A stretch of DNA of 64,000 bases from Natrinema salsiterrestre (GTDB lineage: Archaea > Halobacteriota > Halobacteria > Halobacteriales > Natrialbaceae), in the NCBI RefSeq assembly GCF_029502005.1, contig NZ_JAMQOT010000001.1, positions 868,001-932,000 on the forward strand. Reading direction: 5' to 3'. A program made the translations under genes and the position numbers. Every line of letters starts with the position of its first letter. The first letter of the stretch is position 1. Below the pieces are notes generated by a model. It did no database searches. It was given only the letters and a program-made list of their open reading frames with translations, and was not told the origin of the DNA. This document shows positions 32,255-40,760 of this stretch, in pieces.

Positions 32255-32976
32255 TCTTCGTCACTCGCCCAGTAGGTCGGTTCCGCGCCGGCACCCTCGG
32301 GGACGATGTCCGTCCCCTCGTGGTCGCCGAATCGGACCGCACGCGCGATCCGCTCCGGGTCGGTGCCGTCGAGCACGATCGTTCGCATCCCCGAGCGCTC
32401 GATGATCTTCGCCGCGAGCAGGTCGACGGGTGCCGAGGCACCGGCGTTCATCTCGAGACCGGCGATTGCGTCGACCAGATCCGCGGCGGAGAGGTGGTCG
32501 TACTTGGTCGCGTCGTCGTCCTCGTTGGGATCGGCGCTGTAGACGCCGGGAACGCTGGTGGCGTAGACGAGCAGGTCCGCGTCGATGTACTCCGCGAGCG
32601 CGGCCCCGACGGCGTCGGTGGTCTGGGCCGGCGCGACGCCGCCCATGACACAGATGTCGTCCCGGCGGAGCGCCTCGCTGGCCTCCTCGTAATCGAGCGC
32701 GGGTGCGGTCACGGACTCCTCGCTCAGCGCGGCGATGAGCAGGCGAGCGTTGAGTCGCGTGACGTCGATCCCGAGCTGATCGAGTTCGATTTCGTTCGCC
32801 CCGAGGTCTCGAGCGGCCGAGATGTACTCGCGGGCGACGCCGCCGCCCCCGACGACGGCACCGATCCGACAGCCCTCCGAGATGAGGTCTTCGATGACGC
32901 CAGCGTGCTCGGCCACCCGATCCGCGCCCGGCTCGGGGACGAGGACGCTCCCGCCGATAGAGACGACCACTTTCAT
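32251..32976 (-). CDS. pyrH: UMP kinase (uridylate kinase)
   Basis: Phosphorylates UMP to UDP for pyrimidine nucleotide synthesis. The 241 residues match archaeal PyrH of the amino-acid-kinase fold. The N-terminal phosphate loop is MKVVVSIGGSVLV; later motifs include AVVGGGGVAREYISAARDLG, RRDDICVMGGVAPAQTTDAV and DADLLVYATSVPGVYSADPN. The ATG at 32976 is preferred over a longer frame because the kinase fold begins there. The stop overlaps the lysS start (ATGA), making it the first gene of a pyrH-lysS-protease operon on the minus strand. Confidence 0.93.
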   Translation of the reverse strand: MKVVVSIGGSVLVPEPGADRVAEHAGVIEDLISEGCRIGAVVGGGGVAREYISAARDLGANEIELDQLGIDVTRLNARLLIAALSEESVTAPALDYEEASEALRRDDICVMGGVAPAQTTDAVGAALAEYIDADLLVYATSVPGVYSADPNEDDDATKYDHLSAADLVDAIAGLEMNAGASAPVDLLAAKIIERSGMRTIVLDGTDPERIARAVRFGDHEGTDIVPEGAGAEPTYWASDEE

Positions 32977-33075
32977 ACTACCCCGGTGTAGCGGAGTTGC
33001 TATCTTAAGGGTTGTCAACTGCCCGGAGGGCGTGGTGACACACCCCTCGAGACGGGCCACCGAATCCGTCTCAGC

Positions 33076-34158
33076 TCACTGCTCGAGAGGGAGGACGAGC
33101 GCGTCGCCGTCCCGATCGAACTCGGTGCCGAACGGTTCGGACAGCTCGCGCATTCGCTCGCGGGACCACGCGGCCGCGTCCGGGCTCGCCTCGGACACCG
33201 TACAGGCGTCGATCTCGGTCGGATGCAATCGGAGTTCGGGCGGTCGGCCCTCGGACGTCACGGCGAGGACGAACAGGAAGCTCCGGTCGTTCCGTAGTTC
33301 CGGATCGACCCGGTAGTCGTCGACGAAGTCGCCCGCGTCGTAGACGATCGGACTCCCCTCGTGGACCTCGATCCCCTGAAAGACGTGAGCGCTGTGGCCG
33401 TGGACGACGTCGACGCCCTCCTCGACCAGCCAGCGGCCGAACGCCCGAAACGACTCGGGGGGCTCCGTGACCATGTTCGGCCCCCAGTGCAGCGAAGCGA
33501 CCAGCAGGTCCGGGTTCGTCTCGCGTGCGCGCTCGAGCGCGTCCCTCACGCGCCGTCTCGTCTCGGAGTCGTCGACGTCGTCGGACCGCGTCCGACTGCG
33601 CGAGTCGCGTCGCGACTCGTCGATTTCGATCCGAGCCGTTCCCGGCGACGCCTCGTCGGCGGCGTACTCCGGCGTGTTGTCGGTGAACGAGACGACCGCC
33701 ACGTCGAGTCCGTCGTCACCGTCCGCGTGCTGTTCCGCGCCGTCCGTACCGGAGCCGTCGATCGTCAGAACCGCCGGTTCGAGCGCCTCGTCGATCGTTT
33801 CACCGGCACCCGCGTGGGCGATTCCGGCTTCCGCGAGCGCGTCGATCGTGTCCCGTAGCGCTACCTCCTCGTAGTCGAGGACGTGGTTGTTCGCCAGTGA
33901 ACAGATATCGACGCCGGCCGCCTCGAGCGCCGGGATCGCCCAGTCCGGGTCGGCCCGAAAATGAAACGGCCGGTGGGTCCGCTGCCACTCTCGCCCGCGC
34001 GTCGAGAGCACGCACTCGAGGTTGATCACCAGTCCGTCGAGACCCCGTAACCGCTCGCGAACGGTCCCCCAGACGGCGTCGGCCGGCCGACTTCGCTGGC
34101 GGTCGTCGACGAGTCGTCCGAGCATCACGTCGCCCGTGAAGCCGATTCGAACGGACAT
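33076..34158 (-). CDS. CapA-family (PGA_cap) metallophosphatase-like protein
   Basis: A 360-residue CapA/poly-gamma-glutamate-synthesis-type protein. Family motifs: GFTGDVMLGRLVDD, GLVINLECVLSTRG, ICSLANNHVLDYEEVALRDT, VASLHWGPN and EEGVDVVHGHSAHVFQGIEV followed by VYDAGDFVDDY. Together these give the Asp/Asn/His ligand set of this calcineurin-like family. Bacterial CapA works in capsule polymer synthesis, but haloarchaeal members occur without capBC, as here. A linker of Ser/Asp/Arg between residues 175 and 210 is variable. A palindrome CCGTGCACGG lies in its promoter region at 34171-34180. Confidence 0.85.
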   Translation of the reverse strand: MSVRIGFTGDVMLGRLVDDRQRSRPADAVWGTVRERLRGLDGLVINLECVLSTRGREWQRTHRPFHFRADPDWAIPALEAAGVDICSLANNHVLDYEEVALRDTIDALAEAGIAHAGAGETIDEALEPAVLTIDGSGTDGAEQHADGDDGLDVAVVSFTDNTPEYAADEASPGTARIEIDESRRDSRSRTRSDDVDDSETRRRVRDALERARETNPDLLVASLHWGPNMVTEPPESFRAFGRWLVEEGVDVVHGHSAHVFQGIEVHEGSPIVYDAGDFVDDYRVDPELRNDRSFLFVLAVTSEGRPPELRLHPTEIDACTVSEASPDAAAWSRERMRELSEPFGTEFDRDGDALVLPLEQ

Positions 34159-34248
34159 ATCGAACGTGCACCGTGCACGGTCAAAATCCCGGGCCACCGG
34201 CCCCGGGTGGGACTGAAAGCGTGCGGTACTGAGTGGAACTGAACGGAG

Positions 34249-34278
34249 CGCGCTGAGCGGTCGCGACCGCTCAGCGCG
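34249..34278. repeat. Perfect 30-bp palindrome between capA and moaE
   Basis: The left half CGCGCTGAGCGGTCG (34249-34263) is followed without spacer by its exact reverse complement. It is flanked by GAAAGC (34216-34221) and GCTTTC (34281-34286), which can extend the structure as an outer stem. It lies in the divergent promoter region, upstream of the moaE TATA-like CTACAAAG. It could form a cruciform, bind a dimeric protein, or be a remnant of a mobile palindromic element. Confidence 0.65.
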
Positions 34279-34326
34279 GGGCTTTCGGGCGACAGCTACA
34301 AAGTCCGACCCGACCATACGTCGACT

Positions 34327-35166
34327 ATGCACGTACTCGGTGTTCGGGAAGAGGGGGCCGACGGCGACGCGCTCGAGTCCGTCGTCGATCGGGTCGTCGA
34401 TCGGCTCGCCGAGCGGGGGCGCGTCGGCGTCGTCAGGTACGACGCGACGATCGCGGACGGGACGCACGCGCGCGAGTCGACGACGCTCGGCGGCGACGTC
34501 ACGTACGACCTCGGCGTGGACGGCGACTGGACCGCTTCGGGAACGGGGATGTCCGTCGGTGACGCGCTCGATAGTCTGGCGACCGACTGCGAGTACGCGG
34601 TCGTCGTGGGCGTTCCGACGCTTCAGTACCCCTCGATCGCCGTGGGCTCGGCCGCTGCGACCGAGCACGACGGCGACGAGACGATCATCGCCGCCGTCCG
34701 CGGACCTGCCGATCTCGAACTCGACGACCTCGTGACGGCCCTCGAGTCGACCGAACCCCACGAGAGCCTCGAGTCGCTGGTCGCTCGCGTCAAACGATCG
34801 CCGCGAGCCGATCGGGCGGGCGCGATCGCGACGTTTACCGGGCGAGTCCGTGCCAAAGACAGCGCGGACGACGAACGCACCCAGTACCTCGAGTTCGAGA
34901 AGTACGAGGGCGTCGCCGACGAGCGGATGACGGCACTGGAAACCGATCTCGAGGCGCGAGACGGGGTCTTCGACGTCGAGCTCTACCATCGAACGGGGAT
35001 CGTCGAGGACGGCGAGGACATCGTCTTCGTCGTCGTGCTCGCGGGCCACCGAGAAGAGGCGTTTCGGACCGTCGAAGACGGAATCAACCGGCTGAAAGAC
35101 GAAGTTCCGCTGTTCAAAAAGGAGGTAACGATCGAGGACGAATTCTGGGTCCACGAGCGGTCCTGA
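34327..35166 (+). CDS. moaE: Molybdopterin synthase catalytic subunit (MoaE) with N-terminal MobB-like region
   Basis: A 279-residue protein. The C-terminal half (from about residue 155) is MoaE, which with thiocarboxylated MoaD makes molybdopterin. It shows GAIATFTGRVRAKD, LEFEKYEGVADERM, LYHRTGIVEDGEDIVFVVVL, AGHREEAFRTVEDGINRLKD and PLFKKEVT, providing the conserved Arg, His-Arg and Lys residues. The N-terminal half (MHVLGVREEGADGDALESVV onward) resembles MobB in overall pattern, but the Walker A glycine/lysine loop is missing, so it should not bind GTP normally. The fusion would join two molybdenum-cofactor steps. No other moa gene is adjacent. Leaderless promoter likely. Confidence 0.87.
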   Translation: MHVLGVREEGADGDALESVVDRVVDRLAERGRVGVVRYDATIADGTHARESTTLGGDVTYDLGVDGDWTASGTGMSVGDALDSLATDCEYAVVVGVPTLQYPSIAVGSAAATEHDGDETIIAAVRGPADLELDDLVTALESTEPHESLESLVARVKRSPRADRAGAIATFTGRVRAKDSADDERTQYLEFEKYEGVADERMTALETDLEARDGVFDVELYHRTGIVEDGEDIVFVVVLAGHREEAFRTVEDGINRLKDEVPLFKKEVTIEDEFWVHERS

Positions 35167-35422
35167 TCGTTCCGTTCGTTCAACGGCCCCGCTGAAATAG
35201 CGGACCGGTCCGGAAAGATGAGATTGTATTCGAGATCAATATTGAAACGGAGATAATACGTTAGCAGCTGTTTTAAAACATCTCGAGTCCTCTGAATACG
35301 CTGTTAATTATTTTATAATCGAGAGTAAAACGTCTATTACCAGCCGGATTGCTGAAGACAATCGAAATGCGGCCAACCATCCTCCGTTTATAACAGATAT
35401 CCCCAACAAGGGGTAGCTGTCG
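35167..35422. other. AT-rich intergenic region before the DUF7123-type gene
   Basis: About 255 bp clearly lower in GC than its surroundings, with many TATA-like words (TTTATAATCGAG, GTTAATTATTTTATAA). No coding frame is supported. The proximal GTTTATAAC near 35387 fits the gene at 35423. The rest could hold regulatory sites or be foreign or decayed sequence. Confidence 0.45.
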
Positions 35423-35662
35423 ATGAGCACGACAGCCCAAACCTCCACGGAAAGCAAGGAACTCCGCCTGAAACGCTACCTGCGCGAACGTGCCGAAGAC
35501 GGCGAGCTGTACTTCAAAGGGAAGTTCATCGCCGACGACGTCGGCATGTCCCCCAAAGAGATCGGCGCGCTGATGGCCAAGCTCTCGGACTCGGTCAGCG
35601 ACCTCGAGATCGAGAAGTGGTCGTACACGAGCGCGACCACGTGGCGCGTCGCCCCCGCCTGA
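35423..35662 (+). CDS. Small haloarchaeal winged-helix-like protein (DUF7123-type)
   Basis: A 79-residue protein conserved in haloarchaea. MSTTAQTSTESKELRLKRYL is followed by RERAEDGELYFKGKFIADDV, GMSPKEIGALMAKLSDSVSD and LEIEKWSYTSATTWRVAPA. This pattern reads as a winged helix with the strand pair at the end. A strong TATA GTTTATAAC lies 35 nt upstream. The region before it is unusually AT-rich, suggesting complex control. Function is unknown, but the fold and abundance suggest a nucleic-acid-binding or general regulatory role. The family name is from memory. Confidence 0.75.
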   Translation: MSTTAQTSTESKELRLKRYLRERAEDGELYFKGKFIADDVGMSPKEIGALMAKLSDSVSDLEIEKWSYTSATTWRVAPA

Positions 35663-35850
35663 CCCCCCTGCGAGTACGAACGCGAGCCGCCCCGACGAGC
35701 ATCCCCGCTTCCGCTCCCGTGCCGCGCGGTACGAACGCCGGCACGATCCACTCTGAGACGTCCCAGCGCTGACGCCCCCGTCCGTCCCGAGAAACGGTCG
35801 GCCCTGCCGACGACAGTCGTTTTATACCGTGCGATCGTGAATCACTGGTG

Positions 35851-37011
35851 ATGGACGATGTCGATCGGTCCGGGTTCGGCGCACCGAGACGCGGCGGACG
35901 CTCGCTCGAGGACGGGCCGCCGATCGATCGTATCGAGTCGGTGTTCGCGGTCTACGAGGTTCACCGGGAAGACGACCGGCTGGTGTACTACGGTGATCCG
36001 TTGACGAATCCGGAGGGAGTGATGCAGGAACTCTGGCCCGAGTTCCGAACCCGCGGGTACGACGCGACCCTCGAGCGGCGACACGGCGAGTACGTCCTCG
36101 TCGCCGAGCCGACGGCCGTCGGCGTCGACGGGATCCCGTGGACGAACCTCGTACTCTTGGTCGCGACGGTGTGTTCGACGCTCTTCGCCGGCGCGATGTG
36201 GTACCAGATCGACCCGTTCACTGACCCGACGGCGATCTGGCGGGCCTGGCCGTTCACCGTCGCGATCCTCGGCGTGCTCGGCGTCCACGAGATGGGCCAC
36301 TACGTGATGAGTCGATACCACCAGGTCGACGCCTCGCTCCCCTACTTCATCCCGGTCCCGACGCTCATCGGGACGATGGGCGCGGTCATCAAGATGAAAG
36401 GCCGGATGCCCGACCGCAAGGCGCTGTTCGATATCGGCGTCGCCGGACCGCTGGCCGGCCTCGTCGCGACCGTCGTCGTGACCGTGATCGGGCTCCACCT
36501 CCCGCCCGTAACCGTCTCACAGGCGGTAGTCCAGGATCCGAACGCCATACGGATCGAACTGGGCTATCCCCCGCTACTCGAGTTGCTCGCGGCCGGGTTC
36601 GATCGGCCGCTGTACCGGGACGATCCCGCGACGAGCGTGAATCCGGTCGTCGTCGGCGCGTGGGTCGGCATGTTCGTCACCTTCCTCAACCTGATTCCGG
36701 TCGGCCAACTCGACGGCGGCCACATCCTCCGGGCGATGGTCGGTGACTTCCAGGAGACGATCGCGGCGCTCGTGCCGGGCGCGCTGTTTGCCCTCGCCGG
36801 CTACCTCTACTATTTCCAGGAGTACAACCTGAACACGGTCGGCGTCTGGGTCATCTGGGGGTTTCTGACGACGCTGTTCGCGTCGATGGGGCCCGCAACG
36901 CCGGTCCGAGACGACCGACTGGATCTCGGGCGGTCCGTTCTGGGAGTCGTCACCTTCGGCCTGGGATTGCTCTGTTTCATGCCGATTCCGGTCGTGGTCA
37001 CCGGACCGTAG
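35851..37011 (+). CDS. Site-2-protease-type M50 metalloprotease (short form)
   Basis: A 386-residue intramembrane protease of the archaeal S2P type. After a cytosolic N-terminal domain of about 95 residues (YEVHREDDRLVYYGDPLTNP is part of it) come TM helices. The zinc motif is in LGVLGVHEMGHYVMSRYHQV, followed by PYFIPVPTLIGTMGAVIKMK, a strand motif typical of this group. The third-ligand motif NLIPVGQLDGGHILRAM lies near residue 288. No PDZ domain is present, unlike the 613-residue protease at 28644-30485. A TATA (TTTTATACC) about 28 nt before the ATG suggests leaderless expression; a GTG one codon upstream is an alternative start. Confidence 0.9.
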   Translation: MDDVDRSGFGAPRRGGRSLEDGPPIDRIESVFAVYEVHREDDRLVYYGDPLTNPEGVMQELWPEFRTRGYDATLERRHGEYVLVAEPTAVGVDGIPWTNLVLLVATVCSTLFAGAMWYQIDPFTDPTAIWRAWPFTVAILGVLGVHEMGHYVMSRYHQVDASLPYFIPVPTLIGTMGAVIKMKGRMPDRKALFDIGVAGPLAGLVATVVVTVIGLHLPPVTVSQAVVQDPNAIRIELGYPPLLELLAAGFDRPLYRDDPATSVNPVVVGAWVGMFVTFLNLIPVGQLDGGHILRAMVGDFQETIAALVPGALFALAGYLYYFQEYNLNTVGVWVIWGFLTTLFASMGPATPVRDDRLDLGRSVLGVVTFGLGLLCFMPIPVVVTGP

Positions 37012-37039
37012 TCGATCTCCGTGCGTATCCGGACCGCAG

Positions 37040-37918
37040 TCAGTCCCCGTGCGTGTAGCCGCGATCCGCGAGCGTCTCGCCGTCCATCGTGATTCCGTCG
37101 GCGCGCTCTCGAACCGATCCGATCACCGACAGGGACGCGTCAGTCGCCTCTCGAAGCGCCGGCACCGCCGCTTCCGGAAGCGTCGCGACGAGTTCGAAGT
37201 CCTCGCCGAAGGTCGTCGCCAACTCGAGCGCGTCGTCGCCGTCGCTGACGTCGCGGAGGCCGTCGTCGATCGGAATCCGCCCCGACTCGATCGCGAACCC
37301 GCAGTCGCCGGCCTCGGCGAGCTGGTGGAGCGAGCGGGCCAGTCCGTCGCTCGAGTCCATCATCGCGCTCGCGCGGGCGGCGAGCGTCCGACCGGCGGCG
37401 ATCCGCGGTTCGAACTGGAAGAGATCGTTCGCGCGGTCGACGCGCCCGCGCTCGAACAGGCGGAGTGCAGCGGCGCTCCGTCCGAGCGTCCCGGTAACGC
37501 AGACGACGTCACCGGGACGGGCTCCGCTCCGGAGAACGGGGTCGTCAGTCCGACCGATCGCGGTCGTCGACACGGTGAACTCGTCGTGGCCGTCCAGATC
37601 GCCGCCGACGTACTCTGCGTCGACACGATCACAGACGTCGCGCGCGCCGCGGACGAACGCGAGCAGTTCGTCGCGGTCGAAAGTCGGCGCGGCGTAGGCG
37701 GCGACCGCGGCCGTCGCCGGGGCCCCCATCGCGGCCACGTCCGAGAGGGACGCGCCGACGGCGCGCCAGCCGGCCGTGTACCGGGTCGTGCCGTCCGGAA
37801 AGTCGGTCCGTTCGTGGAGCATGTCCGTCGTGACGACGAGTCCGTCGACGACGGCTGCGTCGTCGCCGGCCCCCTCGAGCTCGTCAGAGAGGAGTCCCAG
37901 GGCGGCGCGTTCGTCCAT
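37040..37918 (-). CDS. thiL: Thiamine-monophosphate kinase
   Basis: ATP-dependent phosphorylation of thiamine monophosphate to the active diphosphate. The 292 residues match ThiL (PurM/AIR synthase fold). Motifs include GAGDDAAVVDGLVVTTDMLH, DVAAMGAPATAAVAAYAAP, AEYVGGDLDGHDEFTVSTTA, CVTGTLGRSAAALRLF and MMDSSDGLARSLHQLAEAG, then FGEDFELVATLPEA. The ATG at 37918 is chosen since the family N-terminus is MDERAALGLLSDEL-like; upstream frame is antisense coding. It is divergent from the S19e gene at 38017 with a 98-bp interval containing both promoters. Confidence 0.92.
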   Translation of the reverse strand: MDERAALGLLSDELEGAGDDAAVVDGLVVTTDMLHERTDFPDGTTRYTAGWRAVGASLSDVAAMGAPATAAVAAYAAPTFDRDELLAFVRGARDVCDRVDAEYVGGDLDGHDEFTVSTTAIGRTDDPVLRSGARPGDVVCVTGTLGRSAAALRLFERGRVDRANDLFQFEPRIAAGRTLAARASAMMDSSDGLARSLHQLAEAGDCGFAIESGRIPIDDGLRDVSDGDDALELATTFGEDFELVATLPEAAVPALREATDASLSVIGSVRERADGITMDGETLADRGYTHGD

Positions 37919-38016
37919 ACACCCCGTTTCGACTCGAGGGCGAAAAACGGTCCGGGCCGCTCCCGGAGCGCCGAGATACGATGGTCTTAAATGCCGCCGA
38001 CGGGAATCACACGCCA

Positions 38017-38472
38017 ATGGCTACGATGTACGACGTTCCGGCGGACGACCTCATCGAGGCGCTCGCCGACGATCTCGCGGATCGACTCGAGGAACCGGAG
38101 TGGGGCAAGTTCGCCAAGAGCGGCGTCGACAAGGAACTGCCGCCCGAACAGGAGGACTTCTGGGCCACTCGCGCCGCGAGTCTCCTGCGCAAGGTCGCCG
38201 ACCGCGGTCCCGTCGGCGTCGAACGACTCTCGACGGAGTACGGCGGTGCGAAGGGCGGCTCCAACCGCTACCGCGTCGCACCCGACAAGCGCGTCGACGG
38301 CTCGAAGAACCTGATCCGAACCATCCTCCAGCAGCTCGAGGAAGAGGACCTCGTCGAGACCGCGGAAGGCGAGGGTCGCCGGATCACCGCCGACGGACGG
38401 AGCCTCCTCGACGAGACCGCTGGCGACGTCCTCGAAGAACTCGACCGTCCGGAACTCGAGCGCTACGCGTAA
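38017..38472 (+). CDS. rps19e: 30S ribosomal protein S19e
   Basis: An archaeal/eukaryotic-specific small-subunit protein, 151 residues as usual. Hallmarks are MYDVPADDLIEALADDLADR, WGKFAKSGVDKELPPEQEDF, WATRAASLLRKVADRGPVGV, RLSTEYGGAKGGSNRYRVAP and the C-terminal LIRTILQQLEEEDLVETAEG winged helix. TATA-like TCTTAAATG lies about 28 nt before the ATG, indicating a leaderless message. It heads an operon with the PDCD5-like and PP-loop genes, an order often retained in haloarchaea. Confidence 0.96.
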   Translation: MATMYDVPADDLIEALADDLADRLEEPEWGKFAKSGVDKELPPEQEDFWATRAASLLRKVADRGPVGVERLSTEYGGAKGGSNRYRVAPDKRVDGSKNLIRTILQQLEEEDLVETAEGEGRRITADGRSLLDETAGDVLEELDRPELERYA

Positions 38473-38569
38473 GTACGCAACTCGTTTTCGCGTCGGTTTC
38501 ACCGGGCAGAGCCATCGCTACCGTCGTCCGTAATCATTTTCCCGCCAGCCGGACAAGTGGGAGGTAACG

Positions 38570-38917
38570 ATGAGTGGTTCACCGGACGACGAAAAACTCG
38601 AGGAGCTCCGACAGAAAAAAATGGAACAGCTACAGGACCGCGCCGAGTCCCAGGGCGAGGGCGGGCAGGAAGCGGCCCAGCAGCAGGCCGAGGCCCAGAA
38701 GAAGGCCGTCCTCCGACAGCACCTGACCGACGAGGCCCGCAAGCGGCTCAACACCGTCAAGATGAGCAAGCCCCAGTTCGGCGAGCAGGTCGAGCGACAG
38801 GTCGTCAGTCTCGCCCGGAGCGGCCGCATTCAGGGGAAGATCGACGACGACAAGATGAAACAGCTCCTCAAGGAGCTGAAACCCGACTCCCAGAGCTTCG
38901 ACATTCAGCGCCGGTGA
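38570..38917 (+). CDS. PDCD5-family DNA-binding protein
   Basis: A 115-residue member of the PDCD5/TFAR19 family, conserved from archaea to humans. The N-terminal helix is [20 protein letters not shown] followed by a Gln/Ala/Glu-rich stretch. The compact three-helix core includes [40 protein letters not shown] and [16 protein letters not shown]. Archaeal members bind double-stranded DNA in vitro; the cellular role is unclear. A GGGAGGT Shine-Dalgarno (38559-38565) precedes the ATG, in line with an internal operon gene. Its stop overlaps the next start by one base. Confidence 0.93.
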   Translation: MSGSPDDEKLEELRQKKMEQLQDRAESQGEGGQEAAQQQAEAQKKAVLRQHLTDEARKRLNTVKMSKPQFGEQVERQVVSLARSGRIQGKIDDDKMKQLLKELKPDSQSFDIQRR

Positions 38918-39507
38918 TGGAGCTCGGACTGCTCTACAGCGGCGGGAAGGACTCGACGCTCGCCGCGCTCTTGCTCGAGGATTTTTACGACGTGACGCTC
39001 CTGACGGCGCACTTCGGCGTCAGTGACGACTGGAAACACGCCCGGGAAACGGCCGACGCCGCCGGCTTCGACTTCGAACGGCTCGAGTGCGACCCCGACG
39101 TCGCCCGCGAGGCCGCCGACCGGATTCGCGAGGACGGGTTTCCGCGCAACGGCATTCAACTGGTCCACACGCACGCGCTGGAGCAGCTCGCGGACCGATC
39201 GTTCGACGCGATCGCCGACGGGACGCGCCGCGACGACCGCGTCCCGACGGTCTCGCGGGCCCAGGCTCAGAGCCTCGAAGATCGCCACGACGTCGACTAC
39301 ATCGCGCCGCTGTCGGGCTTCGGCCGCTCGGCCGTCGATGCGCTCGTCGAGGCGCGGTTGGACGTGACCGTCGGGCCGAGCGAGGAGATCGACAGAGCCG
39401 ATTACGAGGCGGAGCTACGGTCGATCATCGCCGCCGAAGACGGTCCCGAGGCGATCGCGGAGTGTTTCCCCGATCACCACCAGACGTACGTGACGGACGT
39501 CCGATGA
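38917..39507 (+). CDS. PP-loop ATP pyrophosphatase (N-type)
   Basis: A 196-residue protein of the adenine nucleotide alpha-hydrolase superfamily. The N-terminus [20 protein letters not shown] holds the PP-loop SGGKDS at residues 8-13, which activates a substrate by adenylation. LVHTHALEQLADRSFDAIAD, then DRVPTVSRAQAQSLEDRHDV and FGRSAVDALVEARLDVTVG, resemble asparagine-synthetase-like and tRNA-thiolation ATPases. The substrate is unknown; a role in translation-related modification is suggested by coupling to S19e and the PDCD5-like gene (stop/start overlap TGATG). No CxxC motifs for thiolation are present. Confidence 0.8.
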   Translation: MELGLLYSGGKDSTLAALLLEDFYDVTLLTAHFGVSDDWKHARETADAAGFDFERLECDPDVAREAADRIREDGFPRNGIQLVHTHALEQLADRSFDAIADGTRRDDRVPTVSRAQAQSLEDRHDVDYIAPLSGFGRSAVDALVEARLDVTVGPSEEIDRADYEAELRSIIAAEDGPEAIAECFPDHHQTYVTDVR

Positions 39508-39546
39508 GGGTCGTCCGAGCCGCTCAGTGGCTGGCCGACCGCACGC

Positions 39547-40593
39547 TCAGCCGCCGCTGGTGAATTCGAACCGCGCCCCGCCGTCTTCGCTCTCGACGAT
39601 CGTGACCTGCCAGCCGTGGGCGTCGGCGATGGCGCGAACGATCGCGAGGCCGAGCCCCGATCCGTCCTCGGACGTCGAGTACCCCTGCTCGAGGACCTCT
39701 TTCCGCTCGTCTTCGGGGATCCCGGGGCCGTCGTCCGCGACGAAGAAGCCGCCGTCACACGGGCCGACGCGGATGTGAACGTCCTCGCGGCCGTGCTCCA
39801 CGGCGTTTCGGTAGAGGTTCTCGAAGAGCTGTTTCGCTCGGAGCGGGTCGACCCGGAGCGTTCGGTTCCCGACCGTCTCGTAGGTGGCCTCGCCCGTCTC
39901 CGCGACGGTCCAGGCCTCGCTCGCGAGTTCGACCAACGGCACGTCGTGTGGGTCCTCGATCTGCGTTCCGCTGCGAGCCACCGACAGCGTCTCCTCGATC
40001 AGTTCGTCCATCCGGCGCAGGGCTGCATCGACCTCCTGCAAGTGCTCCGGATCGCCGCTCGTGAACGACGCCCGGAGCCGCCCCTGGGCGACGCTGAGCG
40101 GGTTTCTAAGATCGTGACTCACGACGCTCGCGAACTCCTCTAAGCGCGCGCTCTGGCGCTCCGCCTCGCGAACGGCGGCCCGCTGTTGGATCTCGTAAAT
40201 GCCGGCGACGGTGCCCGCGCCGACGCCGACGGTGCCACCCATCAGAAGCAGGTACAGGGGGGCTCTCGCACCGGTTCCCTCGAGATACAGGACGTAGAGG
40301 TGGAGCGCCGTCACGAGAAACGCCGCGAGGAAACCGCCGAGTCCGTAGCCGAAGACGGTGAGCCGGTCCCTCGTCGAAACGTCTCGAGCGACCAGCCACC
40401 GATCGGCGAAGACGACCGCCGTCGCGGCCAGGAGCGGAAAGACGCTCTCGAGCAGCGCTCGGGTCGAGACGTGCTCGAGGGCGAGTCGGATGCCGATGAT
40501 CGCGGCGAGGAACAGCCCGAGCGCCGAGAGCGGCGAAATCGGCAGTTGCTCGCCGACCTCCGCGACCCAATCGTCGTCGGCCACGCGTTGCAC
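39547..40593 (-). CDS. Membrane sensor histidine kinase
   Basis: A 348-residue kinase. The N-terminal third contains four likely TM helices (ALGLFLAAIIGIRLALEHVS, VFPLLAATAVVFADRWLVA, VFGYGLGGFLAAFLVTALHL, YLLLMGGTVGVGAGTVAGIY). The HisKA domain has the phospho-acceptor box FASVVSHDLRNPLSVAQGRL. The HATPase shows the N-box NLYRNAVEHG, G1 DDGPGIPEDER and G2 GSGLGLAIVRAIADAHGWQV. No response-regulator gene is adjacent, a common situation in haloarchaea, so the partner and signal are unknown. The membrane unit may itself be the sensor. Confidence 0.9.
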   Translation of the reverse strand: MQRVADDDWVAEVGEQLPISPLSALGLFLAAIIGIRLALEHVSTRALLESVFPLLAATAVVFADRWLVARDVSTRDRLTVFGYGLGGFLAAFLVTALHLYVLYLEGTGARAPLYLLLMGGTVGVGAGTVAGIYEIQQRAAVREAERQSARLEEFASVVSHDLRNPLSVAQGRLRASFTSGDPEHLQEVDAALRRMDELIEETLSVARSGTQIEDPHDVPLVELASEAWTVAETGEATYETVGNRTLRVDPLRAKQLFENLYRNAVEHGREDVHIRVGPCDGGFFVADDGPGIPEDERKEVLEQGYSTSEDGSGLGLAIVRAIADAHGWQVTIVESEDGGARFEFTSGG

Positions 40594-40760
40594 AGTCGAC
40601 CTCCGAGACAGATGCGTATCAACTTACGGGACGGTCTCAGGGGCGGGACTATCGAACTAACGATCGTGAGCGCTGAACCAAACGTGCACTGGCCGCGAGC
40701 GGTCGCGCCGGTCGCCTCCGAACGGAAGGATAGAAGTTCGCCGTCGCCGAACGACGTTGC

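Noticed and set aside
28794-32275. Two long plus-strand frames opposite the site-2 protease and lysS
   Set aside because: Antisense frames without family similarity; the minus-strand genes carry full catalytic motifs.
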